Assembly: GCF_016616095.2 (NCBI RefSeq)
Contig: NZ_CP067089.2
Location: forward strand, 1,736,001 to 1,800,000
Reading direction: 5' to 3'
Origin: Breznakiella homolactica
GTDB taxonomy: Bacteria; Spirochaetota; Spirochaetia; Treponematales; Breznakiellaceae
Length of the DNA: 64,000 nt
Of the stretch, positions 35,823-44,875 are shown one piece after another. The notes under the pieces are model-generated. The model was not told the origin of the DNA. It searched no databases and saw nothing but the letters and a program-made list of their open reading frames with translations. The translations under genes were made by a program, and so were the position numbers. Position 1 is the stretch's first letter. Each line of letters starts with the position of its first letter.

Positions 35823-37223
35823 TCAATACTCGCTGTCGCCAAGGTAATTTCTGATTTTACTCAGATCAACGTCCCCCACCGCAGTATTGTCCCCGGCGGA
35901 TACGGCGGCGGCAATACCCGCGGCGGTGCCGGTGGTGATACACGCCGGCTGATTGCGGAGATGCTTGTGCGCCAGGAAATCGCAGGAAACGTTTCTTCCC
36001 GCAAGAAGAACGGTTTTGGAACCCTTCGGAATAAGGATCCGGTACGGAATCTTGAAACTCACCATCCGGCCGACAGCCTGCCGCACGGCATAATCGTTTT
36101 CCGATCCTTCGGTACCGTCCGGGGAATGGCCTTCGCCCTGGTGGCCCAAGGTCTGTCTGCCTTTGCAGTATCCGATGCTGTCTGGCCAGTCACGGCCGGC
36201 GGCAATATCATCCTCCGTCATGTATAATTCACCGACAATCCTCCGGGTATCCCTGACTCCGATAATCTGTCCCGTGGATGTCAGGAAGGATTTTTCCATA
36301 CCGGGAATAAACATACGGACAAACTCCATGATCTTGCTCTGCTGCCGCCGGGCTTCCACCACAGCGGAAACAATATCGCTGTTTCTGGTACCGTCGGAAT
36401 CGTAGACCCGGATGGTGTTTATCGTGGCAGTCCCCCGTTCGGGGAACATGGCCTCGATCCTGAAATAATTGCAGGAATCGTAGAGATACCCGGCTTTCTT
36501 CGCTTTCTCAACAATGCTGAAAAAACCGAAAACACGGATCTCCCCGGTTTCCTCATTGACAATACATTGGTTGGGATCAGGGGAAAATTCACCGGGGTTT
36601 TCCTTTACATAATCAAGAAACTTCCGGCAGTCAATACCGCCCACGGTAAACAGCAGCGTCAAAGGCCGCATCTTATGATCTTCGGCCCTGCCCTGCTCAT
36701 AGGGGAACCCGGTGTAAAATGAAACGTCGCCGTCCCCGGTAGCGTCCACAATCCGCTTTCCCTTAAGAATACCCATCCCCGGTTTATTAACCACCAAAAG
36801 ACCGTCCACGTCTCCGGCGCTGTTTTTGCTTACCCCGCATATCCAGGTATCCAGAAACAAATCTACCTTCGCCTCGCTGAGGAATCTGAAGAACTCGGAA
36901 ACACAGAGTTCCTGGTCAAAGGGGACGGTCTCGCCTTTTACGGCGCCGCCCTTTGACTCAAGAACCGAAAAAAGCTCCCTGCCAAAACCGGACATAACTT
37001 CATAGGGTGTATAGAACAGATTCATAAGACCGGCAGTGGCGATACCGCCCACAGTCTGGAGCCGTTCCACCAGACAGGTCTTCGCGCCGGTACGGCCGGC
37101 GGCGACCGCGGCGGCGACACCGGCCATACCTCCGCCGGCAACAATAACATCGTATTCACCCAAAACCGGAAGATCGGCGCCGTACTGTAAATCAGGTCCC
37201 AGGAAAAGATTTCCTTTTTCCAT
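35823..37223 (-). CDS. FAD-dependent oxidoreductase (FAD_oxidored family)
   Basis: A 466-residue flavoprotein. DVIVAGGGMAGVAAAVAAGR is the FAD-binding loop, followed by ERLQTVGGIATAG and GKRIVDATGDGDVS, which are typical of the FAD_oxidored family (pfam12831) often found in carbohydrate operons. A late motif, KTVLLAGRNVSCDFLAH, closes the FAD site. The acceptor and substrate are unknown. It starts 11 bp after the permease gene and overlaps the dehydrogenase gene closely. Confidence 0.87.
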   Translation of the reverse strand: MEKGNLFLGPDLQYGADLPVLGEYDVIVAGGGMAGVAAAVAAGRTGAKTCLVERLQTVGGIATAGLMNLFYTPYEVMSGFGRELFSVLESKGGAVKGETVPFDQELCVSEFFRFLSEAKVDLFLDTWICGVSKNSAGDVDGLLVVNKPGMGILKGKRIVDATGDGDVSFYTGFPYEQGRAEDHKMRPLTLLFTVGGIDCRKFLDYVKENPGEFSPDPNQCIVNEETGEIRVFGFFSIVEKAKKAGYLYDSCNYFRIEAMFPERGTATINTIRVYDSDGTRNSDIVSAVVEARRQQSKIMEFVRMFIPGMEKSFLTSTGQIIGVRDTRRIVGELYMTEDDIAAGRDWPDSIGYCKGRQTLGHQGEGHSPDGTEGSENDYAVRQAVGRMVSFKIPYRILIPKGSKTVLLAGRNVSCDFLAHKHLRNQPACITTGTAAGIAAAVSAGDNTAVGDVDLSKIRNYLGDSEY

Positions 37224-37234
37224 ACTGTTGCTCC

Positions 37235-38047
37235 TTATCCTTTAACCGATCCTGCGGTCAGGCCTTTTATAAAATCCTTCTGCAGGAACTGGAATATTAT
37301 CGTTACCGGCAGCAGTGCAATACAGGCCGCCGCCATAACCGTTCCCCATCTGATCTCACTCGTTTCCATGATAAACTCCGAAATCTTTACCGGCAGTGTT
37401 TTTAGCTGGCCGGACATGATAACCGAAGCGTACAGGTATTCGTTCCATGATGAGATAAGGGTATAGGTCATCACCGAAGCGATACCGGGCCCCGCCAGAG
37501 GCGCTATAATCTGGAGGAAAATCCTGACCGGACCGGCGCCGTCAATGGTCGCGCATTCATCAATGGATTTGGGAATAGTATCCATGTAGCCTTTCAGCAG
37601 CCAGATACCATAGGGAATGGTAAACGTGAGGTGGGCGATTCCCAGCCCCGGATATTTATTTATCAGTCCCATTTTTCCAATGATGAGGTACAGCGGCAGA
37701 ACGAGCAGTATGGACGGAAACATGTACGTAAAAATAACCATCTTGCTTAAGGTATTTTTAAACGGGAACGTATACCGTGAAAGCCCGAAGGCCGCGGTGG
37801 TTACCACAATCAGGTTTACGAACATTGTTCCGATGGCGACGATAAAACTGTTGAATATATTTTTCGTTATCGGTGTCCGTACAAAAACTTCCTGGTACCA
37901 TTGAAAAGTAAATTTTGAGGGAATAAACTGGTACTTCACCTGGAAAATTTCATTCGAAGGCTTGAAGGAAGTAAGCAGCACATTTACTAGGGGGAAAATA
38001 ATGATCAGCATAAGTATGAACGCTATCAGAAATCTTTTCCAGCGCAT
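37235..38047 (-). CDS. Carbohydrate ABC permease, MalG type
   Basis: A 270-residue inner-membrane permease with six hydrophobic segments. The EAA loop DECATIDGAGPVRIFLQIIAP meets the ATPase. It overlaps the MalF-type partner by spacing of only 3 bp. No ATPase gene lies in this operon, so it must borrow a shared MsmK/UgpC-type ATPase encoded elsewhere, as in many sugar importers. Confidence 0.93.
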   Translation of the reverse strand: MRWKRFLIAFILMLIIIFPLVNVLLTSFKPSNEIFQVKYQFIPSKFTFQWYQEVFVRTPITKNIFNSFIVAIGTMFVNLIVVTTAAFGLSRYTFPFKNTLSKMVIFTYMFPSILLVLPLYLIIGKMGLINKYPGLGIAHLTFTIPYGIWLLKGYMDTIPKSIDECATIDGAGPVRIFLQIIAPLAGPGIASVMTYTLISSWNEYLYASVIMSGQLKTLPVKISEFIMETSEIRWGTVMAAACIALLPVTIIFQFLQKDFIKGLTAGSVKG

Positions 38048-38050
38048 AAA

Positions 38051-38923
38051 TTACTCCTCATCCTTAATCATCTTGAAATACAGGCTGCTGAAGAACGCGA
38101 GAACCAGGAACATGGTCATTGCGATAGTCGCGGCTTCACCGAATTTATAAGAACCGAAAGAACGCTGATACACGTAAATCGGCAGGGTTTCCGTCGCAGA
38201 TGCCGGCCCGCCGCGGGTCATAAGCCAGATCAGGTCAAAGTCGTTGAAAATCCAGATAGTCCTGAAAAGAATAATAATCGCCACCATCTTCTTGAGAAGC
38301 GGCAGGGTTATACTGATGAGCTGCTTCCAGGGAGAAGCCCCGTCTATAACAGCGGCTTCATAAATATCGGAAGGGATCGACTGGAGAGCCGCGATAAATC
38401 CTACCATTATAAGGGGAAAGCCCCGCCATATACTCACGGTCATTACCGATACGAGCGCAGTATTCGTATTTGCCAGGAACGCGACCCGTTCCGGTGTTAT
38501 CCGCAGTATCTGCAGAATATAAGTAATCGCGCCCCACCGTTCATGGAGCATCATCCGCCAGGCAAGGGCGGTCACCACCGTAGGAAGAATCCACGGAAGA
38601 ATATAGAGGGAACGGAGAACATTGATACCTCTGAAAGGCGCGTTGAGAATTATCGCTATGGTCAGCGCCAGAAGGACCTGACCGAGCAGTGTGCCCGCGG
38701 TGTACAGGATTGTCCTGCCCAGGGCGTTCCAGAACGTCGGGTCTTTGAAGAGATTAATATAATTTGAAAGACCGGCGAAGTTATTTTTCTTCGTAAACCA
38801 GTTGTAGTCACGGAAGCTCAGGGTCACCGTATACACAAAGGGATAACCCACAAACAAAATAAAAACCAGCAGCGCAGGGAGAAAAAACAAATAACCTGTT
38901 CTTGCCTGTTTATCAAGTTTCAT
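38051..38923 (-). CDS. Carbohydrate ABC permease, MalF type
   Basis: A 290-residue permease with about six helices; after the first, LVFILFVGYPFVYTVTLSF is the usual MalF-like entry. The EAA motif is YEAAVIDGASPWKQLISITL. It is the upstream partner of the MalG-type gene. The gap before it contains a strong stem-loop that separates it from the binding-protein gene. Confidence 0.93.
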   Translation of the reverse strand: MKLDKQARTGYLFFLPALLVFILFVGYPFVYTVTLSFRDYNWFTKKNNFAGLSNYINLFKDPTFWNALGRTILYTAGTLLGQVLLALTIAIILNAPFRGINVLRSLYILPWILPTVVTALAWRMMLHERWGAITYILQILRITPERVAFLANTNTALVSVMTVSIWRGFPLIMVGFIAALQSIPSDIYEAAVIDGASPWKQLISITLPLLKKMVAIIILFRTIWIFNDFDLIWLMTRGGPASATETLPIYVYQRSFGSYKFGEAATIAMTMFLVLAFFSSLYFKMIKDEE

Positions 38924-38939
38924 ACAATACCGCCTTAAT

Positions 38940-38966
38940 CCCGGACGGATTTACCATCCGCCCGGG
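38940..38966 (-). terminator. Stem-loop between the sugar-binding-protein gene and its permease genes
   Basis: On the minus strand CCCGGGCGGAT-GGTAA-ATCCGTCCGGG forms an 11-bp stem with one G-T pair and a 5-base loop. It has no T-run. It resembles the mgl and dpp stem-loops and probably protects the binding-protein message or partly terminates. Confidence 0.65.
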
Positions 38967-38982
38967 CAGGAAAAATCATGTG

Positions 38983-40374
38983 CTACTTTTTCGCAAAAGG
39001 ACCTTCCAGGGGGTAATCAAATTCCTTCATTAAACTTTTTAGGCTTGTGTCGATAAACTCCATGGTCCGGTCAAGGGTCCAGTTGTTGAAAAGATAATTC
39101 TGCACGGCATCACTCAGGAAAAGCTGTGAAGAAATCTGTCCCGCGATAATGGACGGTCCCGCTTCAAAGCCGACCCGCCGTGCCGTAGGCAGGGCGTTCT
39201 CAAACAGGTAATTAATATGGCTTCTGAATTTCTGCGTCACAGGATCTTTATAGAACGAATCGGATTCAAGAACACTGCGCTGCAGCGGGAGATTGTACAC
39301 CGGTCTGGCGGCGCATGCCAGGGATACGTTTTCCGGGCGGAAGAAGAACTCTACCCATTTGTTAACGGCTTCCAGGCGCGCATTGCTGTCGGTTTTCGAA
39401 ACACCCCATGCCCACAATCCTGCGTCATGATAGGGAGGATAGTCAGCGGCGCTCGGCCCCGCGGGGTGTACAATAACACCGAGGTTATCAAGCATGGACG
39501 GATTTATATCAGCGGCGACACCGACATCCCCGGCCCATGATGAGGTAAATACCAGTTCACCATTTGCCATGGCGGTCCGGTAATCGACCCACATCCAGTT
39601 GCTGATTCCCGAAGGGAACATACCCGTATCATTGAGCTTCTTAAGATACTGGAGCGCTTCCGCTACCTTCTGCCGTTCGGAAGGAATATCCAGGAGATAC
39701 GCGCCGGTTTCTTCATCAAAGAAATTACCGCCGTTGGCATTGGTCCAGATAAGAAGCTGCTGATAAGCGGCTTCCCGCGCAAGAGCCATACCCATCGCTG
39801 TCAGCCCGTTTCCCTTTGTCTTCACACTGGCATTGTACAGATCATCCCAGGTCTTTATAGAATTGGGATCAATACCGGCCTTGGCCAGGACATCCTTGCG
39901 GAACCAGATGGCGTTGATATTTGTTGAGAAGGGAATTCCCCAGACCTTTCCGTCCGGTGTCTGGCAGGATTCAATCGAGGCTTTTCCGCTGACGAAGTCC
40001 GTACCCGACGGATCGATACGCTTCAGCACATCGTTCATCGGTGACAGCATATCCTGGTAATACATCCAGGAGATTTCCGACTGGTCACAGAGCACCATGT
40101 CCGGGCTGTCACCGGAAGTCACCGATGTCATGAGCCGGGTATACCAGTCTTTGTGAGATACATATTCCGCCGTAACCGTAATATCCGGATTTTCCTTCTG
40201 GAACTGGTCGATCAGCGCCGCGTGAACTTCCTTGTCCGCGGTTGTGGTCAGTGCTGTCCAGAAAGTCAGATTAATCTTGGAAGAATCCGTACTTCCCCCC
40301 GCAAAAACAGCAGTACTAAACAGCAGTGATACAATCATCAGTACTGCAGCCAAAACCATTCTTTTGATTTTCAT
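38983..40374 (-). CDS. Sugar ABC transporter substrate-binding protein (family 1)
   Basis: A 463-residue extracytoplasmic binding protein from the ATG at 40374 (GGAG upstream). The signal peptide ends STAVFAGGSTDSS; there is no lipobox. Then LTFWTALTTTADKEVHAAL and WGIPFSTNINAIWFRKDVL, which define the family 1 sugar-binding proteins (MalE/UgpB type). The substrate is unknown; the operon context suggests a sugar or sugar acid feeding the TPP enzyme and dehydrogenases. Confidence 0.93.
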   Translation of the reverse strand: MKIKRMVLAAVLMIVSLLFSTAVFAGGSTDSSKINLTFWTALTTTADKEVHAALIDQFQKENPDITVTAEYVSHKDWYTRLMTSVTSGDSPDMVLCDQSEISWMYYQDMLSPMNDVLKRIDPSGTDFVSGKASIESCQTPDGKVWGIPFSTNINAIWFRKDVLAKAGIDPNSIKTWDDLYNASVKTKGNGLTAMGMALAREAAYQQLLIWTNANGGNFFDEETGAYLLDIPSERQKVAEALQYLKKLNDTGMFPSGISNWMWVDYRTAMANGELVFTSSWAGDVGVAADINPSMLDNLGVIVHPAGPSAADYPPYHDAGLWAWGVSKTDSNARLEAVNKWVEFFFRPENVSLACAARPVYNLPLQRSVLESDSFYKDPVTQKFRSHINYLFENALPTARRVGFEAGPSIIAGQISSQLFLSDAVQNYLFNNWTLDRTMEFIDTSLKSLMKEFDYPLEGPFAKK

Positions 40375-40396
40375 AGCACTCTCCTTATACCTGTAC

Positions 40397-42070
40397 TTAG
40401 GCAAACATATTGATATGGGCAATATCATTTCCCATATTGCAATCCGTAGCATCCTCAACAATGATCTCAACCACATAGGGCTTAGCCGCGGCGGCGGCCC
40501 GTTCCAGGGCAGGCTGAATTTCCTCGTAGGTAAAAACCCGTTCAGCCTGGCATCCCAATCCCTGGGCTACCTGTATGTAATTGATAAAATCCTTATTTTC
40601 CTTCATGGCGACTTCATATTCGTATTTATACGCGTACTTCTGGTTCTGCCGGATGAGACTGAGGTACGCATTGTTCAGAATAATCACCACAATGGGGAGT
40701 TCATATTTCGCCGCCACCGCCAGTTCCTCAACCAGGAAGGTAAATCCGAAGTCACCCATAATACAGACGGCTTTCTGTTTTCCGGCTCCGACGCTGGCGC
40801 CTATGGCCGCGGGAATATCAAAGCCGAGGGTTCCCGCTCCGCCGCTGGGAAGGTATTTCCGGGGACGGTTTATTTTCTGGTACTGGCCGCTCCAGATCTG
40901 ATTCAGGCCGCAGCCGGTGGTGAAATACGTTTCATCATTAAAAACCGAATTGATGTACCCGAAAACATCCCGGGGATCTATTACCTCACCAGCGTTGTTC
41001 CACTTCCGCTCGGCGTTCTTTTTCCGGAGCGGAATCGCACCAACCCTGGGTGATCCTTTCCGGGCCGATCCCGTGCTGCGGGCTTCCTGCAGCAGGGCCG
41101 GGACGGCTTCCGCCGCGTCCGCCGCGATACCGACTTCGGGTTCGATGAGTTTTCCGATTTCATTTGGATCGATATCAATATGGATAAACCGCCGGTCGCC
41201 TTTGTATACACCCAGCGCGCCGGTATGGCGGTCCGTAAAACGGCACCCTACCCCGAGGACCACATCCGATTCAAGGAAAATCTGGTTTCCGCTGGAACTT
41301 GCCCCTGCCTGAATACCCATCTGTCCGGCGTTCAGCGGATGGGCTTCCGGAAGGCCGCCTTTGGCCATATAGGTTGTTATTACCGGAATATTCATAAATT
41401 CCGCAAATTCCAGCAGCTGTTTCTCGGCGCCCGCGGATACGGTTCCGCCGCCCATAACGATGACGGGATTTTCCGCCGCGTCCAGGAGCGAAACGGCTTT
41501 TTTAATCAGCTGCTGATCGGGCTTGGCTTTTCCCGGAACCACCGGGGTATAGTCCGCTATATTGAATTCAATATCCGCCATCTGGATATCCAAAGGAAGA
41601 TCGATCAGCACCGGCCCGGGCCGGCCGGACCGGGCTTCGGCAAAGGCTTCCCGCAGGGTTTCGGCGATCCGGGAAGCGTCCAAAACACAGTACGATTTCT
41701 TGCATACCGGTTTAACGATGGCGGCAATATCCACGCACTGGAACGCGCCCTTTCCCAGCTGGGAGGAATTACCCTGGCCGGTGATGGCAATCAGCGGCAC
41801 CGAGTCAATCCACGCCGTATATATGCCGGTTACAAAATTTGTCGCCCCCGGGCCGGAAGTACAGATAGCCAGGGCCATTTTTCCCGACGCGCGGTAATAC
41901 GCGTCAGCGGCATGGACCGCCGCTTCCTCATGGCGCATAAGATAATGGTGAATTTCCGGCGTTTCCTTAAGATATTTATAGACCGGATTAATGCCCGCCC
42001 CGGGAATCCCGAAGGCATCGGTTATGCCTTCCTTTTTAAGAATTTCGACGATGACCTGCGCAATTTGCAT
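40397..42070 (-). CDS. TPP-dependent carboligase, glyoxylate carboligase (Gcl)-like
   Basis: A 557-residue thiamine-diphosphate enzyme of the acetolactate synthase superfamily. Over its length it is more like tartronate-semialdehyde synthase: AFGIPGAGINPVYKYL, FTDRHTGALGVY, and the C-terminal CNMGNDIAHINMF. The TPP motif is present (IMGDFGFTFLVEELAVAAKY then LNNAYLSLIRQ). E. coli Gcl lacks the TPP-activating glutamate (Val51), but here the position reads RHEEAA with Glu48. Hence it could be a Gcl variant or another carboligase or decarboxylase. It is the first gene of the operon; GGGGG precedes the ATG. Confidence 0.88.
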   Translation of the reverse strand: MQIAQVIVEILKKEGITDAFGIPGAGINPVYKYLKETPEIHHYLMRHEEAAVHAADAYYRASGKMALAICTSGPGATNFVTGIYTAWIDSVPLIAITGQGNSSQLGKGAFQCVDIAAIVKPVCKKSYCVLDASRIAETLREAFAEARSGRPGPVLIDLPLDIQMADIEFNIADYTPVVPGKAKPDQQLIKKAVSLLDAAENPVIVMGGGTVSAGAEKQLLEFAEFMNIPVITTYMAKGGLPEAHPLNAGQMGIQAGASSSGNQIFLESDVVLGVGCRFTDRHTGALGVYKGDRRFIHIDIDPNEIGKLIEPEVGIAADAAEAVPALLQEARSTGSARKGSPRVGAIPLRKKNAERKWNNAGEVIDPRDVFGYINSVFNDETYFTTGCGLNQIWSGQYQKINRPRKYLPSGGAGTLGFDIPAAIGASVGAGKQKAVCIMGDFGFTFLVEELAVAAKYELPIVVIILNNAYLSLIRQNQKYAYKYEYEVAMKENKDFINYIQVAQGLGCQAERVFTYEEIQPALERAAAAAKPYVVEIIVEDATDCNMGNDIAHINMFA

Positions 42071-42118
42071 AGTGCCCCCTGTTCAAAAATTATTCTGAAG
42101 TATTTAATCTTTCTTTTA

Positions 42119-42246
42119 ATTTTAAATATTGGAATTGATTTTTAAAATTGTACATCCGCTTCATAAATATTGTCAAGAAAAATATTTTTTAAATGTTTTT
42201 GAGATATTTGTATCTTTTTTTATATATAAATTCTAATATTTAAAAT
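42119..42246. repeat. Inverted repeat pair spanning the IclR divergent promoter region
   Basis: ATTTTAAATATTGGAATT (42119-42136) is the reverse complement, with one mismatch, of AATTCTAATATTTAAAAT (42229-42246). One copy lies just downstream of the minus-strand start; the other upstream of the + strand -35. Probable operators for the IclR protein. Confidence 0.6.
42147..42176 (-). promoter_or_regulatory. Promoter of the six-gene catabolic operon
   Basis: On the minus strand TTGACA (42171-42176), 18 bp, TACAAT (42147-42152). The predicted start is about 42140, right before one copy of the 18-bp inverted repeat, a repressor roadblock position. Confidence 0.7.
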
Positions 42247-42267
42247 ACAATTTTGATATTTATATCC

Positions 42268-42296
42268 TTTACAGATCAGGAAAAAACGGGTATAGT
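42268..42296 (+). promoter_or_regulatory. iclR-family regulator promoter
   Basis: TTTACA (42268-42273), 17 bp, TATAGT (42291-42296); the predicted start is near 42303, about 40 bp before the ATG. The second repeat copy ends 22 bp upstream of the -35. Confidence 0.65.
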
Positions 42297-42343
42297 AACA
42301 AACGGATTAAAGATTTATCACGGGAGATGATCAGGATTCAGCC

Positions 42344-43141
42344 ATGCAGGAAAAGACGGTTAAGAAAAACAGCGAAGGGACGAAAAAAAACCAGTCCCTG
42401 AGAAAGGCTTTGCATATACTCGAGGGGATGACCACCATCAACGGCGCCGCCCGGCTGCAGGACATAGCCCAAAAACTGAATATGCCCCAAAGCACCCTGC
42501 TCCGTTTCCTGAATACGTATATCGATTTTGGATATGTGGGCCACGATCCCAACACCCAATGTTATTACCTCACCCTAAAACTGGCGGAACTCGGCTCCCG
42601 GGCAAAGGATAATTTTCCCTTCCAGAGTTCGCTGTCAAAATACGTAAAGGAAATAGCGAGAACGTTCAATGAGTCCGCGTCGCTGTGCATAGAGCACGAT
42701 ATGCAGATGGTGTATATCGCCACCGAGGAAGGGCCCGGAAGAATGCTCCAGACCCTCCAGCGGATCGGACGGATAGCCCCGATGCACGCCACCGGCGTGG
42801 GCAAACTTCATCTCATGAATTATTCCGATTCCCGGCTCTCGGAACTGGAGAAACGGTACGGCCTCGGCAAATACACCGAACATACTATTACGGACATGGA
42901 ATCGCTTAAGCGGGAGATAGTGAAAATCCGGGAACAGGGATACGCCGTCGATGATGAAGAATGCGAGGATGGGGTCCGCTGTGTCGCCGTCCCGGTCCGG
43001 GATTTCTCAAACGCGGTTATCGCGGGGATAAGTCTTTCCGCCCCGATTACCCGTCTGGATCTGCGGAAAATGGATGAAATCATCAAGTATCTCAAGGATA
43101 TTTCGGTACAGGCGTCCCGGGAATTGGGATGTGAGTTGTAA
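42344..43141 (+). CDS. IclR-family transcriptional regulator
   Basis: A 265-residue regulator. An N-terminal winged helix (about 17-75) contains LRKALHILEGM and DIAQKLNMPQSTLLRFLNTY, the recognition helix; the C-terminal effector domain has MHATGVGKLHLM and DDEECEDGVRCVAVPVRD, diagnostic of IclR. Such regulators usually repress a divergent catabolic operon until the substrate binds. Its position and the repeat pair fit control of the TPP-enzyme operon. Confidence 0.93.
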   Translation: MQEKTVKKNSEGTKKNQSLRKALHILEGMTTINGAARLQDIAQKLNMPQSTLLRFLNTYIDFGYVGHDPNTQCYYLTLKLAELGSRAKDNFPFQSSLSKYVKEIARTFNESASLCIEHDMQMVYIATEEGPGRMLQTLQRIGRIAPMHATGVGKLHLMNYSDSRLSELEKRYGLGKYTEHTITDMESLKREIVKIREQGYAVDDEECEDGVRCVAVPVRDFSNAVIAGISLSAPITRLDLRKMDEIIKYLKDISVQASRELGCEL

Positions 43142-43205
43142 GAACCGCCATACGCCGCCGCGGCGATTGATCCGATAAGCAAGAGACCGTACAATAACTG
43201 ACACC

Positions 43206-44057
43206 ATGAAAAAGCTGCTCATTCTTCTGCTGACTGCGTCTCCGGTATTCGCGCAGTACGCTCCCATTGTACTGGATCCTTCATACGAACACGATAAATG
43301 GGGAACCCTGCCCCAGGATCTGGTCTACCATTTTGCGGCGTATACCGTCAGTTTTGACAGCGCAGACGACAATAACGGAGACGGGACCCCGGATCTTTGG
43401 GGCATACCGGAATGGGTTTCCTTTGAAATAAAAACAGTTACGGAAAAACACAGCTTATCCGCCCGGCCCCGGTGGATGACCGATCCGCATCTCTACGCCG
43501 CGGGGATTGCCCCCGGGGATGAGTCTTACGCCGTGTCCGGCACGGGCCAGCTGGGTGAAGTAAAAACCGACTACCGGTTTGTCCGGGGACATTTGTGTCC
43601 CAAGGATACCGCGGAGCGGATAAGCCGGGACGCGGCATATAATACCCATACCCTGCTGAACGCAGTGCCCCAGCTGCAGTGGCAGAACAACGGCATCTGG
43701 AAAACCATAGAAAACCTCTGCACCGACTGGGCCGACAAATACGGCCGGGTCTGGGTTGTCTGCGGGCCGGTTTTCTTCGGCCGGAATCCTTCGATGTGGC
43801 TGGGCCAGGCCGGCGAAATGCCGGTGGCGATTCCCGACGCGCTGTTTAAGATCGTAATCCGTGAGGATTACGCAGATTCCATAAAATCGATAGCCTTTCT
43901 CATACCCAACATCCTGCCGAAGGAACAAAAAAACCCCGGCCAATTTATAACCACCATAGAACGGATCGAAGGGCTGACGGGCTTAACGTTTCTTGCGGCT
44001 TTTGAGCAGGATACGGCAGCCCATAAGCAAATCCAGGGAGCCTTGACGGATTGGTAA
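43206..44057 (+). CDS. Exported DNA/RNA non-specific endonuclease (NUC1 family)
   Basis: A 283-residue protein with a clear signal peptide (cut after PVFA). The active-site strand reads DYRFVRGHLCPKDTAER. The NUC1 general base and metal site are normally DRGHxxP; here Asp is replaced by Val while Arg-Gly-His and the proline are kept. NTHTLLNAVPQLQWQNNGIW carries the metal-binding Asn and Glu/Gln region. It probably degrades extracellular nucleic acid. No ribosome site is obvious. Single gene. Confidence 0.85.
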   Translation: MKKLLILLLTASPVFAQYAPIVLDPSYEHDKWGTLPQDLVYHFAAYTVSFDSADDNNGDGTPDLWGIPEWVSFEIKTVTEKHSLSARPRWMTDPHLYAAGIAPGDESYAVSGTGQLGEVKTDYRFVRGHLCPKDTAERISRDAAYNTHTLLNAVPQLQWQNNGIWKTIENLCTDWADKYGRVWVVCGPVFFGRNPSMWLGQAGEMPVAIPDALFKIVIREDYADSIKSIAFLIPNILPKEQKNPGQFITTIERIEGLTGLTFLAAFEQDTAAHKQIQGALTDW

Positions 44058-44158
44058 CCCCATAACACTTGTCATTTCCCGGGGAAAAACCCTGTAATAT
44101 CTTGTATACTTAAAATTTAAGTACTGCAGATTGAATTTAAAAATATCCGGGGTTTTCT

Positions 44159-44794
44159 ATGGCAAAAACACTGGCTGCCATTGCGGTCATGGCGTTACTG
44201 CTTTCCTGTGATCAGCCCGCCGGCAGCGGAGAAAAAGAACCGGCGTCCGCCGGAGAAGGGAAATCATTTTCAATAATAAACGAACCGGTGGTCGGACCGG
44301 ACGGCTCGCTGCTGTCCTACCTGAATGAAACCGTCACTGCCAGTGTGGGCGGGACCGTAATTGCGGCGGGGACTATCAGCGGAGGCTATTTCTCCATCAG
44401 CATTCCGGAGCTCGATGTCTTCATGCTCGGGACACCGCCCTTCCCGCCTTCCGTTGCAATCGACCCCGGCAATGCCCTAACCGGAGAACTCTCACTGTAT
44501 TTCTCCTATGACCTGGGGGTATACAATATGCATAAGGGGATCTATAGCCAGTCCTACGGCGGGCTGACCGGGGAAACCGTGTATGTTTTTTCGGATACTG
44601 ACTGCACCATGACCGGGAATTATTCCGGATCCGGCAGTACGGGAACCGTCAGTTACACCGTAAACGCCAGACTCCTCAGCCAGTGGAATTCCATTACCAT
44701 AGAAAGAGTGCCCCAGGGAACGGCCGGGGCCCAGGGCACCGTCACGGCAAAAAGAGACGGATCCTACAAATGGCACCTCAATCTACAGGATTGA
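44159..44794 (+). CDS. Putative lipoprotein, unknown function
   Basis: A 211-residue protein with a lipobox (MALLLSC, Cys at about residue 17), followed by a flexible Gly/Ser/Glu linker and a domain rich in beta strands, Gly, Ser and Thr. It contains two short repeats of the GSGSTGTVSYTV kind. I do not recognise the family. It should be anchored in the outer or inner membrane, facing the periplasm. It lies alone between the nuclease gene and a convergent small gene. Confidence 0.75.
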   Translation: MAKTLAAIAVMALLLSCDQPAGSGEKEPASAGEGKSFSIINEPVVGPDGSLLSYLNETVTASVGGTVIAAGTISGGYFSISIPELDVFMLGTPPFPPSVAIDPGNALTGELSLYFSYDLGVYNMHKGIYSQSYGGLTGETVYVFSDTDCTMTGNYSGSGSTGTVSYTVNARLLSQWNSITIERVPQGTAGAQGTVTAKRDGSYKWHLNLQD

Positions 44795-44875
44795 GCGCCG
44801 CGGGACGCCGCCGGTAAAATCTTAGAGACCGCTTAATTCTTCAATGAACTAAACCGGAAAAAATCCATTGATTCT

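Noticed and set aside
42071..42343. Possible AT-rich origin or horizontally acquired island
   Set aside because: The low GC is confined to a divergent promoter region, with two good promoters and operator-like repeats that explain it.
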